Shown: positions 1-14,612, counted from the stretch's first letter. The stretch is DNA of 64,000 nt from Ligustrum vulgare (GCA_963555705.1 OY743169.1:51636124-51700123), one strand, 5' to 3'. A program made the numbers and translations. The notes: a model not told the origin generated them from the sequence alone.

Positions 1-1357
1 ACTATTCTCCAGTTATAATTTAAGTATATCCAACTTGAGAGGAAAAGGATATGATGGAGCGAGTAACATGAGAGGTGAGTATAATGGACTTAAAGCACTC
101 ATTTTAAAGGAAAATCCATTGCTTATTATATTCATTGTTTTGCTCATCAACTTCAACGAGCTCTTGTAGCTGTGGCACAGAAACATGCAAAAATTGAAAC
201 ATTCTTTCATTCAGTACATAGACTGGTGAATGTTGTTGGAGGATCTGCTAAACGGAGTGATCTTCTTAGAGAGAAACAAAGACTTTCAATTCTTGAAGCA
301 CTAAATGTTGGTGAAATATCAAGTGGACGGGGTCTCAATCAAGAAACTACTCTTAAGGGTTCTGGTGATACACGTTGGGGCTCTCACTACAGTTGTTCAA
401 TTAACTTGATTGTCATGTTTGCATCCACAGTTGAAATTATTGAGATGATTGCTACTGATTCTACAAGTACAGGAACAAGAGGTGAGGCATGTATTTTATT
501 GGAGTTGATGCTCAAATTTGATTTTGCATTTAATCTACATCGTATAAAAAAGATCTTGGGCATTTCAAATGAATTGTCAAAAGCATTACAAAGAAAAGAT
601 CAAGATATTGTCAATGCCATGAGATTGGTAAAATTATGTAAAATGCAGCTCCAAATGATGAGAGATGATGGATGAGATTCTTTTTTTGGGATAGTTTGTT
701 CATTCTGTGAAGCTCATGGCATCAGTATTCCCAATATGGATGATATGTTCATAGCTTTGGGCCGTTCAAGGTTTGACACGGCGACAAATTTGCATCACTT
801 CCGTGTGGAAATGTTTTATGCTATCATTGATATGCAACTTCAAGAGCTGAATGATCGTTTTTCTGAAGTAAATAGTGACCTACTTCTTTGTGTTGCATGT
901 TTGTCTCCAAATAATTCATTTGCTGCTTTTGAGAAGAACAAATTGCTTCAACTATGTGAGTATTATCCGATAGATTTTGACGCTACATATATTTTGGAAC
1001 TTGATGATCAGCTTGATACATATATTCTTGACATGCGCACTGATGAAGATTTTGGAGGATTACATGGTCTTGGTGATCTTGCGAAGAAGTTGGTTTTAAA
1101 AAAATAAACATGAAGTGCATCCATTAGTGTACAAGTTTGTGACATTGAGTTTGATTCTTCCCGTGGCTACTGCTACAGTCGAGAGATCATTTTCTGCAAT
1201 GATGTATGTCAAGAATCGTTTGCGTAATCGCCTCGGATATCAGTTGTTGAATGCAAGTTTAATTGCATATATTGAGAAGGATGTACTTGACAATATTGAC
1301 AATGATATAATTATGGAACGTTATCAAAATATGAAAACACGTAGAGAACAGTTGTAA
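1..1357 (+). pseudogene. hAT transposase, 3' part, degraded
   Basis: Remnant of a TTF/MYM-zinc-finger type hAT transposase; the 5' end lies outside the window. Reading starts in frame 2 with a KGYDGASNMRGEYNG stretch, shifts frame near 119-121, continues through IHCFAHQLQRALV and GDTRWGSHY, meets an in-frame TGA at 673-675 where the family normally has Trp, resumes at 676, and shifts again in an A run near 1098-1104. The last part (1112-1357) is the C-terminal hAT dimerisation domain, with LPVATATVERSFSAM and KNRLRNRLG clearly visible. The family enzyme excises and inserts hAT elements; this copy, with two frameshifts and one stop, cannot make it. Terminal repeats were not identified. Confidence 0.9.
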
Positions 1358-2272
1358 TAAAAATAGTTCACTTTCATTTTTCACATAAATTAAAAAATAA
1401 TATTTATTATACTTGAAAAAATAAATTTAATGTTCAATTTCCTACTGTACCCTTATTCACTCATCAAAACACTTTTGAAAATATTAATTAATGATTTAAG
1501 AACATTTGGTAGGGAGATCAAGGGTTGGCACAAGTGGTTAAGTAGCCACCCTTACCGGTACTTGATCCTAGGTTCGAGTTTCACTTCACACCCCTAAGTT
1601 CCCAACTTTGTATTAAAAAATAAATAATAAAAAAAAGTAGGGATATATATATTAGGAGAAAAAAGTTTTTAATACACATCTATATCTATAGTATATATAA
1701 ATGGGGACTAATGGATTAGTGTGAATGCAAAATCAATAAGAAAAGTGAACTATAATTTGGGACGAACGAAAAAAAAATAATGGACTATTTTTACGGAACG
1801 AAGGGAATATAATTTATTATCTACTTAACTTTCATTAATTTCACCAAAAGTTGTATGAAAGCGTCGAATTATATTTCTTATTAGAATTCCAAAGGAGCAG
1901 GTCATTTGAAAGCTAGATAAACACTACAATATTGGGTTCGAAAAACATAAAAAATTACATATTTGTAATATCTAAAATTATTAAAGACTAAAGTTTAATT
2001 CATTAAAATAGTTTTTGAAAATTCTGCATATACATGTTCAATCTAATTGCCATATGAATATGACTTTTCTTAAACCGGGTATTTGAATCCATCTACTTTT
2101 TTTTTTTTTTTTGAATAAAATAAATAAAAATTAATCTATGACATATAGACTATAGTAACCAACCACAACTTAAAATTCAAACGTTGAAGCGTGTCATTTT
2201 CTTTTAGAATAATTAATTAATTATACATAAGACATTCGTCTTATATTGAAAGTTGAAACGAATTTACGCATA
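1358..2272. other. AT-rich stretch without a gene
   Basis: No coding segment is visible. It holds a SINE-like element (1516-1636) and, around 1755-1812, a degenerate stretch resembling the GGGACGGAGGGAGTA end of Stowaway MITEs, without a convincing partner end. The last ~40 bases belong to a host repeat that resumes at 7893 on the other side of the Helitron. Confidence 0.6.
1516..1636 (+). mobile_element. tRNA-derived SINE-like element
   Basis: A pol III type internal promoter is visible: an A-box-like TGGCACAAGTGG at 1526-1537 and a B-box-like GGTTCGAGTTT at 1571-1581, at tRNA-like spacing. The body ends in an A-rich tail (about 1614-1636). A 7-base GTAGGGA occurs directly before (1509-1515) and after (1637-1643) and may be the target-site duplication. 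The sequence resembles the head of Au-type plant SINEs. The duplication is short, so the boundaries are approximate. Confidence 0.6.
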
Positions 2273-2570
2273 TCTATATCTATATACTACTTTAAAAGTG
2301 TAAATGAGAGATAATCTTTTGATTGACGAATTTAACCTCACACTTTTGCGCTATACCAAATATACCCTTTAAAATCAAAAGCCACCCACCTCCCCCATTT
2401 AAAACATAGAAAACAAATGACAACCCCTCCAAACATGCTCTTCATTGTCACCTAAATTGTTTGACGTATAAGTCTTCTTTGTGCCCTTCTTTGTTTGTTC
2501 CTTTATTTTTTGTTTATTCTACTAATTTTTTTCTTTGTTTTTTTCTATTTTCCTCCCCCAGTACAAGAAA

Positions 2571-2900
2571 ATTAGACTTATCCTACAAAAGTTTCACATA
2601 CAAAATGAAATTTGTATGTGGAGTCTACTTTTTCCTACAAAACAAGTTTTTTTAGGTTTAAAAGTTTGGCTCCAAAAATATTTATACTTAAACTACAAAT
2701 TTTCCGCATACAAATAAATTTTGTATGCGGAGTCTATTTTTTTCTACAAAACGAGTTTTTGTAGGGATAATAATTTGGCTCCAAAATTATTTATACTTAA
2801 AACTACAAATTGACCACCTACAAAATTAGATTTGTAGATGGAGTTTTATTTTTTGTCAAAATCTAATTTTGGTAGGGATATAATTTGATACCAAAAATTC
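2571..2900. repeat. Subterminal tandem repeat of the CACTA-like element
   Basis: About three diverged copies of a ~110-bp unit, each with CATACAAA...TTTGTATG inverted halves, GGAGTCTA, CTACAAAACGAG and TTTGGCTCCAAAA. Similar but more degenerate motifs lie at 4850-5190 near the other end. In CACTA elements such arrays bind the element-encoded accessory protein; here that role is inferred. Confidence 0.65.
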
Positions 2901-3618
2901 TTCAATTTAAATTATTAAAGTTAATTAAAAAGGTCCAAGCGTTTGCTACCCAATTCTTCACTATTTTCTATCTGTATCCTATTCGCTCAAACCCTGTCAA
3001 GACCAAGACAAATACCCTCTCTTCCTCTCGCTGCTTTGGAGCAACGACCCTTCACTGCTCGCTACCGTCCGATTATCCCTCACAACCGCCACCACTCCTA
3101 AATCTTTCTTCACTATATTCCCACCTCCATTCCCTCCTCAACGACGTAGTTTCATCGACAGAATCTAGAAAGTACCTCCCAATTTTGAAATTCCTATTGA
3201 TCATAATAATGGTTTCAAGATGCTTGTGTGGCTAAGTTTCTTGGAAGGCTTTCATCTCAACCTCTCGGGGATAATCCCCTTTTTCGCCCTTCTTCATCAA
3301 CGTAAGTTTTTTCTTATTTTTTATTGTTTCTCTATTCTTTTTCTTTTGATTCTCGAATTGAAATTGAGATTAGTTTTTGAATTATTTGTCGGGATTTATT
3401 TCAATTTGTTAGCTTGGAAATTAATTGTTGATTTATAAGTCTTTTCTTCACTTTGCCCTGTTATCTGCCCCCAGTGCCTTGTTAGGATTTTGAACTTGAT
3501 AGTATAAATTATATTTCACTTGGAGCACATCTATAAATGCATTACCAGTTTAATAATTCTTCCATTGGTAGAAGTTTCATTAAATGCTTTGTCATCTTTT
3601 GAATTCTATGACTTGCAG

Positions 3619-4186
3619 ATGAAATTGATCTGCTTAATATAAGGTTTGATGGTGAGTCTGCTCCTGATAGAATCTCAGCCTAAACAGGATTGAAGAAACT
3701 TCATAAAAATGCACCATTAAGGAGGTATGCAATTTAATTTTTGCTTGGGTCAAATTTTATCACTGTTTAGAACCCCATGTCATGTAAATTGCACAGAAGA
3801 GCACCAATTAGTCATAATTATTCTGTTTGCAGTGGAATAGAATCATTAAAAGGGGTCCAAGTTTTTGATTTAGTTGGGAAGCTTTTACAAGTATTTGTTT
3901 TTCTGACTTGTCTTCCTAGTGTTATTTGCTCCTCTGATCATTAAATATTGATGTTGCACAGTACACATGGTCATCTTTGCTGATTTTTCTTCATTTTGCT
4001 CTATCCATCTCACCACCACCACCACCACCACCACCACAGTGATCATCATATTTTGCCTTTTCACCGTATTTGTGATTTTTGCAGATGGTTCCTCCTAGGG
4101 ATTGAGGCTGATTTACTGAAGTTGGCCTGTGACTGTGAGACCAAGCATGTCGTGTCACTTATAACTCCAGCAAAAACCTACATGGT
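3619..4186 (+). pseudogene. Captured gene fragment with two exon-like blocks, unidentified
   Basis: An acceptor-like TTGCAG precedes 3619. Block 1 (3619-3724) reads DEIDLLNIRFDGESAPD, a stop (TAA), then GLKKLHKNAPLRR, and ends at a GTATGC donor. Block 2 starts after TTTTGCAG at 4085 and, spliced in phase, reads WFLLGIEADLLKLACDCE and VVSLITPAKTYM, ending before GGTACAG near 4186. A C-rich, coding-looking stretch with a GTAAG donor at 3301 lies upstream (2945-3300). I do not recognise the protein. The arrangement fits a host gene piece carried by the surrounding CACTA-like element. The internal stop makes function unlikely. Confidence 0.45.
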
Positions 4187-5204
4187 ACAGTTCTTATCTG
4201 AATTTTTATTTTAAGCATTACCTTTTTATGCCTTCAGTGCTCTGAGGTGTGGCTAGTGTGCTCGTTTTAAGCATATTTTAGCAGCCCAAAGTTCTCTTTC
4301 TTTTATATTATGTTCCCACCATCTCTTCTACTCTTTATCATAGCATGTGGTGGTAACTTGTATGCCCATGTTATTTATGTCCTGTCAATTTGATTCTAGG
4401 TGGTGGTAATTTGAATTATGACTTGTGTTCTAGGTGTGAAGCCCAGACGTCAAATTCGTAGATTGAGAGATTGTTGTATTCGAGACATTGAGAGTTCTTC
4501 CAATGTGGGATGTATGGAGAAGGAGATGGAAGAAAAACGTGCTGTTTGAATTGAGACAGAGCAAAGAATTAAAAAAAAAAATTGAAGGGTTTTTTATTTT
4601 ATTTTATTTTTGATATAGATAGTTAGAAAGAATGTTTGTTAGGTTGGATGACTTTTTTATATTTTGGTATATTATTATTTCATGTTATATTATCGATTCA
4701 CATTAATTAAATGTCTAATTAGTTTAATTTATTATCGTTTTGCATCTTTATTTTATTTTCAATAAGGTTAACAAAAATGATATAATATAAATAAAAATGA
4801 TTCAATTTCTCCTTACAAATTATATTATTATTGGCATAAATAATATATTTTGTCTGCAAATATGCTTCCCCACAAAAATTTTTTGGAGGAAAATGTAGGG
4901 CAAATCTTACAAATCTTTTTCGACACAAAATATTTTTTTAGGGGAATGTACGATTCAATTTTTATCTTGTGCCCACAAAACCTCTTTTGTTGGTCAAACT
5001 AACTTTAGCAGACGAATAATTTTGTAGGGACAGACATTAGCCCACAAAATTTCAATTTTTGTCTTCTAATACCTTTCCCCACGATGTTTGCGCTACAAAT
5101 AGCCCTACAAATATTTTTTGTCTCGAAAAGTTTTTCCACACAAATAAGAACTTTTACCTACAAAATTAATTTGTATGCGGAATATAAAATTCTTGTAGTG
5201 GCTT

Positions 5205-5830
5205 TTAATTAGCGTTTCTTTTATTTTATTTATTTATTTATTTTTTGATTTTGTTGGCTTGCTATAATAAATCGATGTTATTTTCTGTGATTTTTGCAAA
5301 TTATTTCGAAGTACTCAAATTCGGCTTAGACTCTTTCAAATCTTGAGATTTTTAGTCAGATTGTTCAACGGGTAAGTATTTCTCCCCTTCATTCATTTGC
5401 TTCTCTATTTTTTTGTTCATTATATTAAATTTTTTGTTTTATGTTGTTTTTCTATTTTTCTTGCTTTCAATTAACGTTTCTTTTATGTTTTGTTGTTTTG
5501 ATTTCGTTTGTTCGTTTAATAAATCGAGGTTATCTTGCTGTGATTTTGCAGATTATTTCAAAGCACTCAAATTCGGTTTAGGCTATTTTAGATCTTGTGG
5601 TTTTTAGCCAAACTGTTCAACGGGTATGTTTTTTTCCCTTCACCCGTTCCTTTTTTTGTTTATTATTATTAATTTTTTTATGTTGTTTTTCAGTTTTTTT
5701 GTTGCTTCAATTAGCATTTCTTTTATGTTTTGATTTTGTTGATTAGCTGAAGTAAATTTATATTATTTTGTCGTGATTTTTGCATATTATTTCAAAGCTC
5801 TTAAATTCGGCTTAAGCACTTTTAGATCTC
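5205..5830 (+). repeat. Exon-like tandem repeat, three copies
   Basis: Copies begin near 5209, 5471 and 5711 (spacings 262 and 240 bp). Each holds TTTTGCA(G/A) followed by ATTATTTC(G/A)AAG and CTCAAATTCGG; the first two end in GTTCAACGG followed by GTAAG or GTATG, so each unit looks like a ~75-bp exon between an acceptor and a donor. A fourth, truncated copy precedes the CACTA-like element (about 2440-2558), showing the array existed before that insertion. The exon-like part has stops in two of the copies. The product, if any, is unknown. Confidence 0.7.
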
Positions 5831-6126
5831 CATAATTACTCTTCTATACTATACACTGAGTTCATAAATTTCTTCACACATACACATCTTTCGCATTCTA
5901 CTACAAACGTTTTATTCCAAGTCACACAACTCTTCGCCTTCTACTACAAACGTTTTAGTCCAAGTTATTCATCTTCCAATTTTTGTTTCTTATTTTAATT
6001 TAAATTGATTTGGATGTTTATTGTACTTTCACTCATCCACAAAAAGATAATCCTATAAAGATTCTGTACAAGTGTTTTCTTGAAGACCATCATCAAAATA
6101 TCTTAGTTATTACACTTTTTCTTTGC

Positions 6127-6287
6127 ATGTGTTTGGTAAACACAACAAATTGATTTATAAACTACACAATTTTCAAAATCACTTTTTAACCACCAAAATC
6201 TTCTCTCTCCAATTTTTAATCACTTCTTTTTACCTCAAAATCATAAATAACCAGTTTATAAATCAAACAGTGTTACCAAATGGAGGC
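6127..6287. mobile_element. MITE with TTTGGTAACAC-type inverted ends
   Basis: The left end carries GTTTGGTAAACAC and then TTGATTTATAAAC. The right end read in reverse carries ATTTGGTAACACTG and TTGATTTATAAAC. The interior is the TTTTTAACCA / CCAATTTTTAA type seen in several other small elements of this window (8034-8312, 10375-10534, 59257-59432). Superfamily is uncertain. Confidence 0.6.
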
Positions 6288-6289
6288 AG

Positions 6290-7713
6290 TTTCATGGAGG
6301 ATTTATAATTTATCGATTATTTTCATAATTTCTTCTTATAGATAAGAATATTTTGATTATTCTGCTTTATTTAATCTTTCAATTTCATTGAGGATATATA
6401 ATTTATTGGGTATTTTTATGATTTTTTCTTATAAATGAAAGAGTATTTAATATTACAAAAAATCGCTCAAGCAAGTTTTTTTTTTTCCTTCTTTTTTATT
6501 GAAGGTCCGAGTATAAATATTTTGATTAGTGAACATTTGCTATATTTATTTTTGTAATTTCATGGATGGTTGATGACTTAGTTGATTTTTCTTGATTTCT
6601 ACTTATAATTTAGAATATTTTTGATAGTGTAACTTCATTGTGGATTTATAATTTATTGGTTATTTTTATGACTTCTTATAATTAAAAATGAATTTAATGA
6701 TTATGAACAAAATAATTTTTAGATTTTTTTTTGGTATAATGAAAAGGTGATATCTTTTTGTAATGGAGATTAAGATATTGCGTGATGTGGAGCATAATTA
6801 TTTTAAGGGGTTGTTCCTCGTATTTAAAATGTATTGATTCAATAAAGAGGGGTAATAAATAATTACTACTTATTAATCACAAATTGTGGTAAATTCTTTC
6901 TAATGTTACCCGTAGACTATGTTGCAAATAACTAAATATGAAATGGAACTCGATGTGAACATTTATCTATCTTAACTTAAATGTTTGTCCATTTTGCTTT
7001 ATCTTTGGCCAGTGGTGCAAGCACCCGCTGGTCATATTATGAAGCCTATTACCTGATTTTTTATCTAATGTTTTGTATTTCAATCTATTACGTTTATATT
7101 GAAGTCATAAAATTCGGGGATGAGTCCGTCTCTAGAGAGTCGGTCCAGTTAAATGTGGATAATTTGTCATTGTATTTGTTAATAATCTTGATGACTACAA
7201 TTTTAAACATACTAATTGTTGTCTAACTCTCGAATGACTCCATCAAATGATGGATTGTGTGTGTGATCGTGATTTTCATATTAAATTTTATGAGAAGGTG
7301 AATTGTTTCTTTTATAAATTTTTATGTTTGGTATATTTTTTAAGCTATTCCTTCAATTGAACTTTTCCCTGGATTTCTCTTCTAAAGTCCAGTACGCGTG
7401 TTTACAGATAATTAATTTATATTGAAATATGCAAGAGAAAATAATGGAAATTATTCTGATATGTTACACCTCTCATATAAATTCAAAAGATAGAACCGTT
7501 TTCATTGTGAATTTTTCCCCTAATCCCAAGAGTTTGTGCCGAATGCATGAGGGCAATACTGAAATTTGTTGTTTTTGGATTATATATGCTCATTTACTAA
7601 TATATTTTTTCCTCGGGAAATTGATGTAATGAATAAATCGTGTTCCTTGGTTTGATAATGTGATTATTGCTCTTTATAAGTTTCCTATATATCCATATTT
7701 TCAATTAAATTTA

Positions 7714-7716
<3 letters not shown>
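6290..7716. other. AT-rich Helitron interior, no gene seen
   Basis: Short reading frames only, with no recognisable motif. Phrases such as ATTTATAATTTATTGG and TTTTTATGATTTCTTATA recur loosely between 6300 and 6680, suggesting a decayed repeat. Confidence 0.5.

Positions 7717-7771
<55 letters not shown>
7717..7771. repeat. (TA)n microsatellite
   Basis: Uninterrupted TA run inside the 3' part of Helitron H1. Confidence 0.95.
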
Positions 7772-7774
<3 letters not shown>

Positions 7775-8033
7775 TTTTTCCATTAACATTCTTAATTATC
7801 TCAGTTGCCTTAAAATAGAGTATAACTTCAAATTTAATACTCATATGATATACCATTTACGTGAGACGTGCAACGCACGTGCTTACCACTAGTAAATATA
7901 AAAATATTGAAAATTGATGCTAATTTACGCATATAAATATAAAAATATTGAAAGTTGACGCTAATTTACACATATAAATAAATATAAACCAGTTTATGTA
8001 CTGTGCAACACGTATCTTGAGGAATTTTGAGGG

Positions 8034-8132
8034 TTAAAAATTAGAGAGAAAAAAATATGTAGTTAAAAAATTATATTGAAAATTGTTGAATTTTGGTAAT
8101 GGAAATTTTTTTTTTTTTTTTGAATTTTGTAG

Positions 8133-8186
<54 letters not shown>

Positions 8187-8312
8187 TGTGTGGTTTAAAA
8201 TTGTTTGAAAAGTCAATAATGATGGGCTTGACTAAGAATGGAGGGTTGAAATTGAGTTTGAAAAATTGTGGTAAAAAATTCACCTTTACCAAACAAGCTC
8301 TTATAAACCCAA
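8034..8312 (-). mobile_element. Small MITE-like element with long poly-T tracts
   Basis: Read in reverse it begins GAGCTTGTTTGGTAAAGG and contains AGTCAAGCCCATCA and ACTTTTCAAACAATTTTAA, the same order of motifs as the element at 18846-19023. Two long T tracts (8106-8121 and 8136-8183) interrupt it. The left end is not sharp. Confidence 0.45.
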
Positions 8313-8371
8313 AAAATTCCGAACACAAAGTCACTGTCAGTTGGTCATGGAACAACGAAATTTTATCCGGT

Positions 8372-8639
8372 TGCCCCCAGGGCACATCTCCAAGTGGCAA
8401 AGGGAATGGGTGGTAAGTGCTCAGCGCAGCTGTGTGCTTGGTTCGATTCCCCGCAAGGTGGAATTGACCTTGTGGCAAGCTGGAATTATTGAGCGTTTCT
8501 CATGCTTACCATAAGCCCTTCCACCCTGGCTCCTTGGAGGCATAACCTGGATTTACCTTCCCGAACCAATGGCCTTGGGCGTGGTCGGTTCGGGCCCTCA
8601 GGGTGTGGGCTACACCTTTTTTTTTTTTTTTTTTTTTTT
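8372..8639 (+). mobile_element. SINE (Au-like) with perfect target-site duplication
   Basis: A 268-bp element flanked by identical 17-base copies of ACGAAATTTTATCCGGT (8355-8371 and 8640-8656). It has a perfect pol III B box, GGTTCGATTCC, at 8440-8450, an A-box-like TGGCAAAGG...GTGGTAAG at 8395-8417, and ends in a T tail, as Au-type plant SINEs do. It moves with the help of LINE enzymes. It lies about 200 bp upstream of the receptor kinase start codon, so it may influence that promoter; this is inference. Confidence 0.9.
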
Positions 8640-8735
8640 ACGAAATTTTATCCGGTCGATATTTGTAAAAATTAAAAAACCGTTTGAACAGATCGTCAAA
8701 CAGTCTGGACCAATGTCGAAAACGATGGCTGACAG

Positions 8736-8767
8736 TTGACTTCAAGTCCACTCAATGGCTTTATATA
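8736..8767 (+). promoter_or_regulatory. Putative promoter of the receptor kinase: W-box core and TATA
   Basis: TTGAC at 8736-8740 is the WRKY-factor core site, and TATATA at 8762-8767 lies about 70 bp before the first ATG at 8837. The spacing is reasonable for a plant gene with a short leader. Predicted by motif only. Confidence 0.4.
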
Positions 8768-8836
8768 CTGAGAATCAATATACATTTTACCAACCAAATC
8801 CAGTGGCTATAATTTGCTAAGGAAACTTCTCACATA

Positions 8837-12106
<3,270 letters not shown>

Positions 12107-13092
12107 CTTGGGACTTCTTTCACACTGTTTTAATGAAATCCTCTATTTTGTTACTGGTGTTTTATTGTTATTTTATTTCCATGTGTAACATATAATAGTT
12201 TCTGAAAAATTAGATTATATGTGTAATAATCAAGAGTTCTTCTCATCCAATTATATGAGATTGAGATGATGTCACTTGCATTTTACAGAAGATCAATTTA
12301 GTGTGCACAAGTTTGAATATATATTTTTTCTTAAACCCAATCACAATATAAATCATTTTAATTTGCTCAAGTCCTTTTAATTTAAGGCATGTCTTTAGTG
12401 TGAATACGAATAATTCCCATTGATGAGTCATTGGGCAGCAACATCTAAAGTTAGTAGGTATTGATAGCTTACAACACAACGAAGATGACATGTTGATCAT
12501 CCACTAAGAATCATCTTTCCTTCATAGATGATTACGCTCTAAATATATATGTGGTTATTGCAATATAGATTGAGGTGTCAATCCCATGAAGAAGTATCGT
12601 ACAATAAGAATTAGTCAATGAAAACACTTGACCAGAATAAAGAAAGAATTAGATTAAATGTTTATTGATAAATTTGATCTAGAATAACAAAATTAACAAG
12701 ACGTCGGGAATCACTTTCAAGTTCATTTCCACTATTTTCTTACTTTGATTCATATTTATAACTCAATTGCATATTTCACATCTCAAACACACAATTTGAA
12801 GATATTTAATTGAAGGCCATAAAAACTCAAGGATATTTGATTGGAGAAAACTCATTTTTATTAAATCATGCTCTAACATATCTTAAAAGTTATCAAAAAT
12901 CGATAATATATCACAAGATAATATTGCAGTTAGAGATAAACCTATAAAATAAATTCATCAATAACAATTACTATTTAAAAACAATCACATAAAGAAAGCA
13001 TGACTGCATTTGTATGAAAGAAGCACAATGTAATCATTATTGTTGGATAATAAGAGACCAACGAATAATAACGAGTTCAATCAGAACAAGTT
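12107..13092. other. 3' flank of the receptor kinase and an LTR-like relic
   Basis: The first ~100 bases are presumably the 3' UTR (T-rich). Around 12560-12720 the phrases GAGGTGTCAATCCC, AAGTATCG and a long A-rich tail resemble decayed LTR sequence; similar phrases occur at 52985-53170. No coding segment is visible. Confidence 0.4.
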
Positions 13093-13262
13093 CCTGTTTG
13101 AGCCCCATTATTTGAAAATCAAGTTTTTTAAACATCAAATCTCAATCATCAATTTTAGTTAAACTCACCATATTTGATTTTTCAAATAAATTTTAACTAC
13201 ACATTCTTTAAATAATATTATTCAAAACCACATTATTTCTCAAATAATTGGGCTCAAACAGG
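13093..13262. mobile_element. 170-bp MITE with 23-bp inverted ends
   Basis: It starts CCTGTTTGAGCCCC and ends GGGCTCAAACAGG; over 23 bases the ends are inverted copies with one mismatch. The TIR start (CCTGTTTG) is of the type common in plant hAT and Harbinger MITEs. The target duplication is not evident. Confidence 0.75.
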
Positions 13263-13776
13263 GGCCAAATGTAAAACTAGTCAAACATAGTTGAATAATC
13301 AAAGATTAAATTAGAGGAATTTAGACTTGAAAGATCATTCCTAGTCTTGCTGGTTGTTTAGCCGGACTTCTAACCCATGTTTCTCCTCCGGAACGGATGC
13401 TTTTCTTTAAGAAAAATCTGGTCTTGAACTCGCACTGCTTGGCTGCCTTTTATTTCCTCCTCTCACCTACTGTCGGCTGCCCTCTCTATCAAACACTCTG
13501 GCCGAGTTCTCCCCTTAAAGAACAATAGGTTAAGGTGAAGGAATACTCAATTGGGCCCTAAAAACTGGATTCTTAACTCCATTTCTAACCCCCTGTTGGC
13601 AACTCCCAATATTCACCAGCCCAAAAAAAATTTGAATAATTCATAGTTGCTGGGATTAGGGCTAATTAAGCTGGTTGATATATTTAATCTTTAAATTTTT
13701 AAAATCAGTTAATTCAAAACTATTTTACTATATGAGGTGAATATATATAAATCCTAATAATTCCTCCTTTTCTCCC
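13263..13776. other. No gene recognised
   Basis: Contains a relatively GC-rich patch (about 13340-13520) whose translation gives no recognisable motif. Likely decayed transposon sequence. Confidence 0.4.
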
Positions 13777-14544
13777 TGTAACACCCCAAGTTTAAAATCT
13801 AAAACCTAGGCGTGTTAACTTTCATTCACATTATATGCGAAAATAAATCATTTAAAACATTAAAATTTTCATTTTTCTATTATAAAATTTTTACAGAATT
13901 TCGACAGAGTCTCCCTATAAATTAGACTTAACCAACCTGTAGAGGGACAACATAACCAATAGAATAATTTAAACATAATCAAACCACCTCTCAATCACAT
14001 TCATCATCACCAAAACAAATTCATTCAATCCCAAACTCCTCAACATAAAAATCCCAAAACAATAGGCATTAACAAATGAAATAAGAGGCAGTTTAATCAT
14101 TAATGCGACGTAATAATTCATTCAAAGCTAACTTCAACCAAATCATGATCAATAAAATGAATAAGAAATAATTTAAATGATATCTTAAATAAATTTAACT
14201 TTATTTAATAAGGGTGACAGTGGGTACTGTCTAAGTCTGCCCCCGAGCGCTCTCAGATCATCTAACTTTCATCACCTGAAATATGAGGGGAGGAATTGGG
14301 GTGAGCTAAAGCTCGGTAAGTAAACTTTATGCATGTAATGCATGCTTATGACATGAAATGCTTTAAAAATTCAATATATGTATCCCCATTTACTTTACTT
14401 TCTAGAACTTTCAAACTTTTCAAACTTTCACTTATCATTTCAAAATTTTCACTCATTTCCATCGTGAGCTCACTTGGTGTATCTTCCAGTCAATCAGATA
14501 ATAGTGGACAATTCTTATTTGGAACCAGATTAACATTCACATTT

Positions 14545-14612
14545 CCACCACAAAGCGGTTTAACAGTCCACCGTAAAACGGTTGAACATTCCGTCGCAAA
14601 GCGACTTAATTC
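14545..14612. repeat. Three copies of a ~23-bp GC-rich unit
   Basis: Units read CCACCACAAAGCGGTTTAAC, CCACCGTAAAACGGTTGAAC and CCGTCGCAAAGCGACTTAA. In each, the CGCT/CGGT half could pair with the matching half of its own unit, so the unit is a diverging mini-hairpin in which both arms changed together (CCGC/GCGG, CCGT/ACGG, TCGC/GCGA). Confidence 0.7.

Larger units (their letters stand above)
2559..5200. mobile_element. CACTA-like (En/Spm) element, non-autonomous
   Basis: It begins CAGTACAAGAAAAT (one base off the usual CACTACAAGAAAA) and ends ATTCTTGTAGTG, the inverted partner. Both ends carry short subterminal repeats containing CTACAAA and TTTGTAG motifs, as in En/Spm elements. The flanks match consecutive parts of the exon-like tandem repeat at 5205-5830, so the element was inserted into an existing repeat unit. 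A clean 3-bp target duplication is not visible (CCC left, GCT right). There is no transposase; the interior carries spliced-looking gene fragments. Confidence 0.65.
2273..7892 (+). mobile_element. Helitron H1, non-autonomous, with nested insertions
   Basis: The 5' end is TCTATATCTATATACTAC at 2273. The 3' end is a hairpin (ACGTGC-AAC-GCACGT, 7866-7880) followed by GCTTACCACTAG, ending CTAG at 7892. It sits between host A (2272) and T (7893), the expected Helitron target. The flanks join into one host repeat: the left flank ends ATTTACGCATA, the right begins TAAATATAAAAATATTG, and an uninterrupted copy of that joint lies at about 7929-7955. No Rep/helicase gene is visible, so it is non-autonomous. 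It contains a CACTA-like element, an exon-like tandem repeat and a MITE. Confidence 0.85.

Noticed and set aside
1526..1581. tRNA gene
   Set aside because: A and B boxes are present but no cloverleaf or anticodon arm can be formed; it is the head of a SINE.
1755..1812. Stowaway MITE end (GGGACGAACG...GGAACGAAGGGAATA)
   Set aside because: Only one degenerate end is visible and no matching partner or TA duplication was found.
2556..5203. 3-bp target duplication of the CACTA-like element
   Set aside because: CCC and GCT do not match, so I do not claim one; the element call rests on ends, subterminal repeats and flanking repeat alignment.
8034..8216. Lysine-rich reading frame on the minus strand
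   Set aside because: It is the translation of a long poly-T tract, not a gene.
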